NCBI RefSeq assembly: GCF_030269925.1
Contig: NC_085128.1
Location: 11,782,501 to 11,846,500, forward strand
Direction of reading: 5' to 3'
Origin: Bombyx mori
Lineage: Eukaryota; Arthropoda; Insecta; Lepidoptera; Bombycidae
Length of the DNA stretch: 64,000 bases
This document shows, piece after piece, positions 58,493 through 64,000 of this stretch (positions within the stretch are counted from its first letter, which is position 1; the number at the start of each line of letters is the position of its first letter). Below the pieces are notes generated by a model. The model had not been told where the DNA came from. It made no database searches and was given only the letters and a program-made list of their open reading frames with translations. Position numbers and translations under genes: made by a program.

Positions 58493-59693
58493 ATGAGTGA
58501 ATCTAATGAAGAAATTCTATACATTTTAAAATTTTACTACAAAACAGGTTAAATTGCAACGAAAGCCGCGAAAAAAATTTGCGATGTTTATGGACCCTAG
58601 CGCAGTGTCTGTGAGAGTAGCACAAATTTGGTTTAAGCGTTTTCAATACGGAAATTTTGTTGTCAAAGATGCACGTCGCTCTAAATGGATGCCATTTTTG
58701 AAAAAGTGGAGCAAGACCGGCTAATCGATATCAGTAGTTACGACATAGCTGAAGAACTGGGAATTGACCACAAAACAGTATTGGCACATTTGAAAAAAAC
58801 TGGGTACACAAAAAAGCTCGATATTTGGGTACCTCACGAGCTCACCGTGTGCTCATTTGTGATTCTTTATTACGACGTATTGAAACCGAACCATTTTTGA
58901 AAAAGCTGATAACTGGTGTTGAAAAGTAGATCACGTACGACAAGAACGTGCGAAAAAGGTCGTGGTCAAAGGCCGGTCAGGCTTCACAGACTGAGGCGAA
59001 ACCCGGGTTAACTCGCAACAAAGTGATGCTGTGTGTGTGTGGTGGTATTAGAAGGGCATTACTCATTATGAGCTGTTACTAGCAGGCAGGACCATCGATT
59101 CTGAACTATACTGCGAACAACTGATGAGAATAAAGCAAGAAGTTCAGAGAAAACGGCCGGAATTAATCAACAGAAGGGGTGTGGTTTTTCATCATGATAA
59201 CGCGAGACCTCAGACATCTTTATCCATTCAGCAAAAAATAAGAGAGCTTGGCTGGGAGGTGTTAATGCATCCGCCGTATAGTACTGACCTTGCACCTTCA
59301 GATTTCCACTTGTTTTGGTCAGTTCAGAATTCTTTAGGCAGTGTCAGGTTAACATCACGAGAGGAATGCCAAAACCAATTGTCGCGTTATTTGGATCAGA
59401 AGCCCCAAAATTTCTATAGCAATGGAATAATGTACCCTTTTTTTTTCCACAGGAGAAAATCGCCGGATCCCCACCCGCACGGCAGGTGGGGTATGTGGGA
59501 GTCGAACCTCACTAAAAACTCCTGCCGCTCACAGCCGGCGCCCTACCCCGGACCGGGTGGGAACCCAGTCGGAGCTATTGAGACGGCGGGACAGGGTTTA
59601 CGCAGTGCACATTACATCCATCCCGCCGAATAATGTACCCTACCTACAAGATGGCAAAAAGTTATCGAACAAAATGGTACCCACATACTTTAG
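58493..59693 (+). pseudogene. mariner transposase (second family), interrupted
   Basis: It starts 'MSESNEEILYILKFYYKTG' and then meets a stop. Later frames give 'SSYDIAEELGIDHKTVLAHL' (helix-turn-helix), 'NRRGVVFHHDNARPQTSL' (second catalytic Asp) and 'PPYSTDLAPSDFHLF' (third Asp). The first Asp region (near 58910-58940) is degraded. A 190-base insertion splits the C-terminus, which resumes with 'ATRWQKVIEQNGTH'-like sequence and stops at 59691-59693. Confidence 0.85.
59438..59627 (-). mobile_element. LINE 3' end (family gamma) nested in the mariner
   Basis: It is bounded by a 13-base duplication, gaataatgtaccc (59425-59437 and 59628-59640), with poly(T) at the left. Its tail 'aggagaaaatcgccggatcc' resembles the family beta tail at 56485 but differs in the rest, so it may be a third R1-clade family. 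Confidence 0.82.
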
Positions 59694-59767
59694 TTAAATG
59701 TAAATAAACGATATTAAAAAATGTTGTGAATTTTCTTGAAAAATGCAAAGAAACTTTTTCTCCAACC

Positions 59768-60540
59768 TATTAGTATAATTTTTGACGCTAAAAAATCATT
59801 AAGACGTAGTCTTGCACGGTCTGGTGCAGTCAATGAGGAAATATTCAATAGATTCTTAGAGAGTGCGGGAGTCTAGTTCTATAGGCCGATAGCCTGCGGG
59901 TTGCACTGCCTCGTAGAGCAAAAAAAAGAGCAGTTAAAACTGCAATGAAACGAATCGATAACCTACTAAATTTATGTTCTCCTTTAACAAAATACGAAAA
60001 CGTTAGAATTATTTTATTACCTCTCATTTCCTGTAGTTAATGTAAATTTTGGTAAACGAAGTCTCTAGACTTACTATTCGATATTGTACTTCAAAAAACA
60101 GACATTAATAAACGGAAAATTTTAAAATAAGTATACCACATTTCTAGCGTTAATTTGAACACTGGATTGTTCCTCGCAAATTATAATGTTTTCTTGGACA
60201 CGATGAATTTGGTATTATGTGAGTGACGTATGTACCTATTTATTTGCATTTAACAACATAATATTTCTTTGGAACTTCTCCATACAAATTTCAAAACCAA
60301 ATTTAGTGTCGAATAATTAAAATAATCATAACATTTGATGCTTCCTACCAAGAAGAAAGTTGCAAGGAAAATATGACACAAAATTAAATTTGATAATGAT
60401 GTCTGTGCGCTTTTGGAAATCATCCTTCTCATTTTACCTCAAACTAGTCATGCATTCCGGCTCGAAGTGTGAGGCATTCGTAAAATAATACATCAGCTGA
60501 GACTTTAATACATCTCACGGTTGATGATGGTTTTCGTGTA
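59768..60540. other. Distal 5' flank of serpin C, end of the duplicated unit
   Basis: Collinear with 43800-44900 and without a supported gene. The similarity fades after about 60540. Confidence 0.5.
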
Positions 60541-61231
60541 GATAGATGTCTATGAATTCCATTAACAAAATTATAAGCCGCGCCAATGAGGAAAGGAATC
60601 TAAAATGGCGGCGGCGATCATGCGCTCTCACTCTAAATTATTGCTGTCCTTAGTCGCACACGGCGCGTACTGCATGCAAAAAAAATATCAGTTTTGACTT
60701 TGTTGTTGAGTTCGAGTTTTTTCACTTTCGAGTTGTGCGACTTAGATGACTGGCAGCAAAAGTGTATACGCAAGTTGCATCCCAGATGAGACACCCCGCC
60801 CTGTGCATAAAGTAAAGTAAAGAACACTCTCATTTCCTTTTTTTATATTTTTTTCAATTAACAACTTTTTTTTTCTATCTTTGTTTTTATTTGTTGACCC
60901 TACCATCTGTCAGTGCAGGTACATAGACGCCATTTTCGATTCGTTTCTTTATCGCGTATAAGTCGCGCACAAGGTGGGCTGTGACTCCTTTAACCCACAT
61001 ACTTAATAAATAAACAAAAACCTTCCGACGATAATAAAAACAAGTCTAAAGTAGTAGATGCATTCATTTTCGCTGCTATGGATTTATATCTTCTAGTTGG
61101 ATAGATTAATTTGCGGGTAGATCTTCAGCTGTCTGGTAGTCGAAAATAATTTGCTCTCCGTTTGTGATGCAAGCACCTTAGCTTGTTAACTAGTTTGCTA
61201 CAGAAAAGTGTTTTTTTTTTTTTTAACAATC
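60541..61231. other. Intergenic sequence, no gene seen
   Basis: It holds a Bm1-like tail remnant ('aaggtgggctgtgactcc', about 60970-61015) and otherwise no recognisable feature. Confidence 0.4.
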
Positions 61232-61466
61232 ACGCTACGTTAACTGGTCACGTGATAAGTTCGTAAAAAACTTGTGTTACAAGTACCAGATAACGGAAAT
61301 ACATGTAAGATTTTTATTATACACATACATATATTTAATATACATCCATAACCCTGGAAAACACAATTATATTTATCATACAAATATCTTCCCTTGGCGG
61401 GATTCGAACCCGCGACCCCCGTATGTAGTGACCATGTCACTTACCACTACACCAGACGGCCGTTGA
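61232..61466 (-). mobile_element. tRNA-derived SINE, not Bm1
   Basis: On the minus strand the head has an A-box 'tggtgtagtgg' and a B-box 'ggttcgaatcc', then 'cgccaagggaagatatttgt' and AT-rich sequence. The acceptor stem does not pair, so it is not a working tRNA gene. The tail 'caagttttttacgaacttatcacg' fits a SINE family I associate with other Lepidoptera. Confidence 0.65.
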
Positions 61467-62384
61467 TTATAATCACTTGATATTTACGTACGTAACACTA
61501 ATGTGAACAAAATATATCAAATCGCAATCAAAAACTATGTTTGGTTTGTTCTCCACGCAGTGGTGGGTCGTTTTCAAATTTGGGGCCAAAAGCGAGTTAT
61601 TTGATTTTATTCTCATTACCCTAATGTTACCGTAATTATAATTACAATAAATTTGTTGTCATGTCAACAAGCGGGTGGTCCTATATCTATATATTTGGAA
61701 ACATTGTTAAATTAGGAGTTATACATTAAAAACTACCCCAAATTTCATTCGTATCACTGGTTCGAAATTCAAATTCTAAATTGTTTGCTATTTTTCCAGT
61801 AATGCGTGTTGAAATTAGGCAATTTTATTTAATCAGTATGTAATACAGTAATAAAGGAAAACTAACTGGATATTACAACATTATTAAAAACGAAGTACGA
61901 TTTCTAAGCTTTTAAAAAAAAAGTTTCTATTTAAATTGTCATCCGTGTTGGTGTTATCTAATGCGTAAAATTAAAAATATAAATGAATATTATATAGTAT
62001 TATCAATAAATGAGTGGTTGACTTGATTGTGGTGAAGCATTTTTTATTTTGAACATGCCTAAATACAAAAAAAAATGGAAAATTAAAGAAAGTTGAAATT
62101 CATGAAATCGTTACTTTTTTGGACCGCAAAATTGCAAATGGCCTGTGCAGCGGACCAATGATGAATCATTGCAAGCCTGGCGGCGGCAGCTGTAATCGTT
62201 GCACCCCCAATGCCTCTATAATACTTAACTAAAAAAACCGAACTTAAAAAAACCGACCTACTAACTTAAAAATACCGAACGCCTTCAACCGAAGGGGACT
62301 GATCCGTAAACGCTTCCTGGGACTTTGTCACCTCAAAATGCATCATCTTAGACGAACAGCAAAGATTCTGTACTAAGCACTAGT
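61467..62384. other. Intergenic sequence, no gene seen
   Basis: AT-rich, with a short 'aaaaaaccgaac' repeat near 62225-62280. It may include the degraded 5' part of the adjacent LINE. Confidence 0.4.
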
Positions 62385-62975
62385 GCATTCAACAAGTGCA
62401 CTCACCACGTGCACTTACCACCTTATGGAGCACAACTTAGCTCAACATATCTAGACCCTTTTTCCACGCGAGCCCTCTTATTAGATATCGTGAAGGTTTT
62501 CTACAGAGCCTGGCAGTACGGCTTAATTTACAAACTGTACAACATCGCAGTACCAGATAATTTCATGTTCATCACACGAGACTTGTTGTTGAACCGTTCC
62601 TTTTAGTATCGGGTCGAAGGAACCTGCTCTCTCCCCCTTACTATTTCCTTTGTATATCATTGATATACCCCGGTCAACGGCAACCCAGTTAGCCCTCTTC
62701 GTGAATGATACGGCTATCTATTACTCGAGTAGTAACATGTCGTTCATCTACCGTAAGCTCCACATCGCAACCAATTTAGGAGAGCGGTTCTGGTTGACAT
62801 CAACCCCACGAAAAACTCAGTCGTAGCTTTCAAATGGAGTCGACCTCACGACATCACTGCGCGATATTAGGCGCGGTAACTCCATTGCCGCTATAAAAAT
62901 GTTTAATCTATCCATTTATTTAATCTATTGGGACCTTACCCTGGGCAGCCAAAGTGTAATACCTAGGTTTTTTTT
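62385..62975 (+). pseudogene. Jockey-clade reverse transcriptase remnant
   Basis: The frame 62409-62606 gives 'ALLLDIVKVFYRAWQYGL' and 'IYKLYNIAVPDN', then 'LLLNRSF' and a stop, matching the RT core of jockey-type LINEs. Further on, other frames read 'NDTAIYYSSSNMSF', where the usual catalytic ADDT is changed to NDT. Deletions and stops show it is long dead. It is interrupted at its end by the Bm1 pair. Confidence 0.75.
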
Positions 62976-63206
62976 TATTGCTAGATGAGTGGACGAGCTC
63001 ACAGCCTACCTGGTGTTAAGTGGTTACTGGAGCCCATAGACATTTACGACGTAAATGCGTCACCCACCTTGAGATATAAGTATCTCAAGGTGGGTGGCAC
63101 ATTAGGCACATTTACATTGTAGATGTCTATGGGCTTCAGTACCTACTTAGATGTAGATGTCTATGGGCTGTGACCTCGTCGACCCATTTAAGCAAAAAAA
63201 AAAGGT
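62969..63206. mobile_element. Inverted pair of Bm1 3' ends
   Basis: A minus-strand Bm1 3' end (about 62969-63080) meets a plus-strand 3' end (about 63081-63206) head to head at 'cttgagatataagtatctcaag'. The second has an internal duplication of 'agatgtctatgggc' and ends in an A-run. Confidence 0.78.
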
Positions 63207-63225
63207 CATCCTCACCAGAGAGATG

Positions 63226-63261
63226 AAATTCCGTCCCCAGTTAAAAGTGGGGACGGAATTT
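63226..63261. repeat. Perfect 14-bp inverted repeat (hairpin)
   Basis: AAATTCCGTCCCCA and TGGGGACGGAATTT flank the loop GTTAAAAG. There is no T tract after it. Its function is unknown. Confidence 0.8.
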
Positions 63262-64000
63262 GTTCCAACCTGTGTTCTTAATCGGTCGTCTCTACCCCAT
63301 GAGCTGCAAGCAAAGTGAATTGTTCTTTCGTAAGAATATGACAAGTAACACAAAACGTGCATACGTTCAGTCATGACATATGAAAGTGTAGTGTTCGCTC
63401 ACGCGGCGCGCATATGTAATCTCTCTCTCCAGATTTAATCAATATTTTGTTCGACTTTTGCGAGTCTTAGAAATAATGAAAATTACTTTTACAGCTTAAT
63501 CTCGTTTTCGTATTGCACATTATTTCCTATGTTTCAAATGCCTTACAATTTTCGTCAAACAATTTACAAGTTTCGTCACATACATCGTCCGTGTCGGTGG
63601 TGATGGACTAGTTGATTATAGTTACAATAAAAAATGACAGACTAAATTAAAAAAATAGTTGAATTAACTGTATAGATTAATTTAGTTTCAAGAAACTATA
63701 TTTATAGCGCCTTAAACCTTTAATTGAAATTATATGAAAACCCTTTTTTATGTTCATTTTATTTAAATTATCGTTCCAACATTTTATTATCTATTGTTTT
63801 CATTCAAATTAATTCATTAGTATGTTAATAATTGAGAGCTAAGCCGTGTCTTGGCATAATTAGCTTGATTTACATTCTGCTCGTACTTGACAGGTTAACT
63901 AGCATGTGCCAATATTGAATCTAGTATAAATTGCCTATTTGTTATACCGCAGAAGGTAGGTACTTATTTTAATTTAAATCGTATAATAAAAAACATTTAT
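63262..64000. other. AT-rich intergenic sequence, no gene seen
   Basis: No supported coding frame, RNA gene or repeat boundary is visible up to the end of the window. Confidence 0.4.

Larger units (their letters stand above)
58311..59767 (+). mobile_element. mariner transposon, second family, with nested LINE fragment
   Basis: Flanked by TA (58309-58310, 59768-59769). The ends GGTTGGGAAAAAGT and its complement form the terminal repeats. Without the nested 190-base insertion and its extra target copy it would be about 1.25 kb. Copy B has the empty site near 43795. Confidence 0.88.
46725..60540. repeat. Segmental duplication, copy C (paired with 34776-44900)
   Basis: Same order of serpin exons and flanks as copy B, but about 3.7 kb longer. 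The extra length is mostly four insertions 5' of the gene (54532-55853, 55977-56388, 56462-57465, 58311-59767) and one small tail at 57979. Confidence 0.88.

Noticed and set aside
61393..61466. Possible tRNA gene (good A-box and B-box on the minus strand)
   Set aside because: The acceptor stem does not pair and the sequence continues as a SINE body, so it is a SINE head.
1..64000. CRISPR array, bacterial operon or viral gene cluster
   Set aside because: No regular spaced repeats and no prokaryotic or viral gene order; the introns and SINEs show animal nuclear DNA.

Overview
This window reads as lepidopteran nuclear DNA, almost certainly silkworm (Bombyx). It is AT-rich. It carries about twenty full or partial copies of the Bm1-type tRNA-derived SINE, several mariner-type DNA transposons, Helitron-like fragments and 3' ends of R1-, jockey- and RTE-clade LINEs. 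All spliced coding sequence I could support uses GT-AG introns. There are no bacterial-type operons.

The host genes are three tandem serpins on the minus strand, called A (16392-31316), B (35229-42156) and C (46908-53794). Each has nine coding exons with the same intron positions and phases. They encode predicted secreted proteins of 417, 411 and 414 residues. All three lack the usual hinge of inhibitory serpins, and the interval that should hold the reactive-centre loop is about 7-9 residues short. All three also keep a cysteine in that loop and another in the preceding strand. The shape resembles the silk-gland serpin group described in Bombyx (serpin-16/18/22). I could not check identity, so no symbols are assigned.

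Layout. Bases 1-16391: no supported host gene; SINE and LINE fragments plus a 2.6 kb R1-clade LINE at 6934-9570 with a poly(A) tail and a 14-base target duplication. 16392-31316: serpin A, whose introns hold two further R1-clade elements, an RTE tail, Bm1 copies, a near-complete 1.3 kb D37D mariner and two jockey-tail copies in inverted orientation. 31388-34775: intergenic, with an old RTE reverse-transcriptase fragment. 34776-44900 and 46725-60540: two copies of a segmental duplication, each with one serpin (B, C) and its 5' flank. The C copy has since gained two mariners, a Bm1, an R1-clade fragment and a jockey tail; the B copy keeps the empty sites. 60540-64000: intergenic, with a second tRNA-derived SINE, a decayed jockey-type reverse transcriptase, an inverted Bm1 pair and a perfect hairpin.

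The serpins have TATA boxes about 50-70 bases upstream of their start codons and appear to be independent transcription units of one expanding family. The remaining ORFs are transposon-derived or unsupported.
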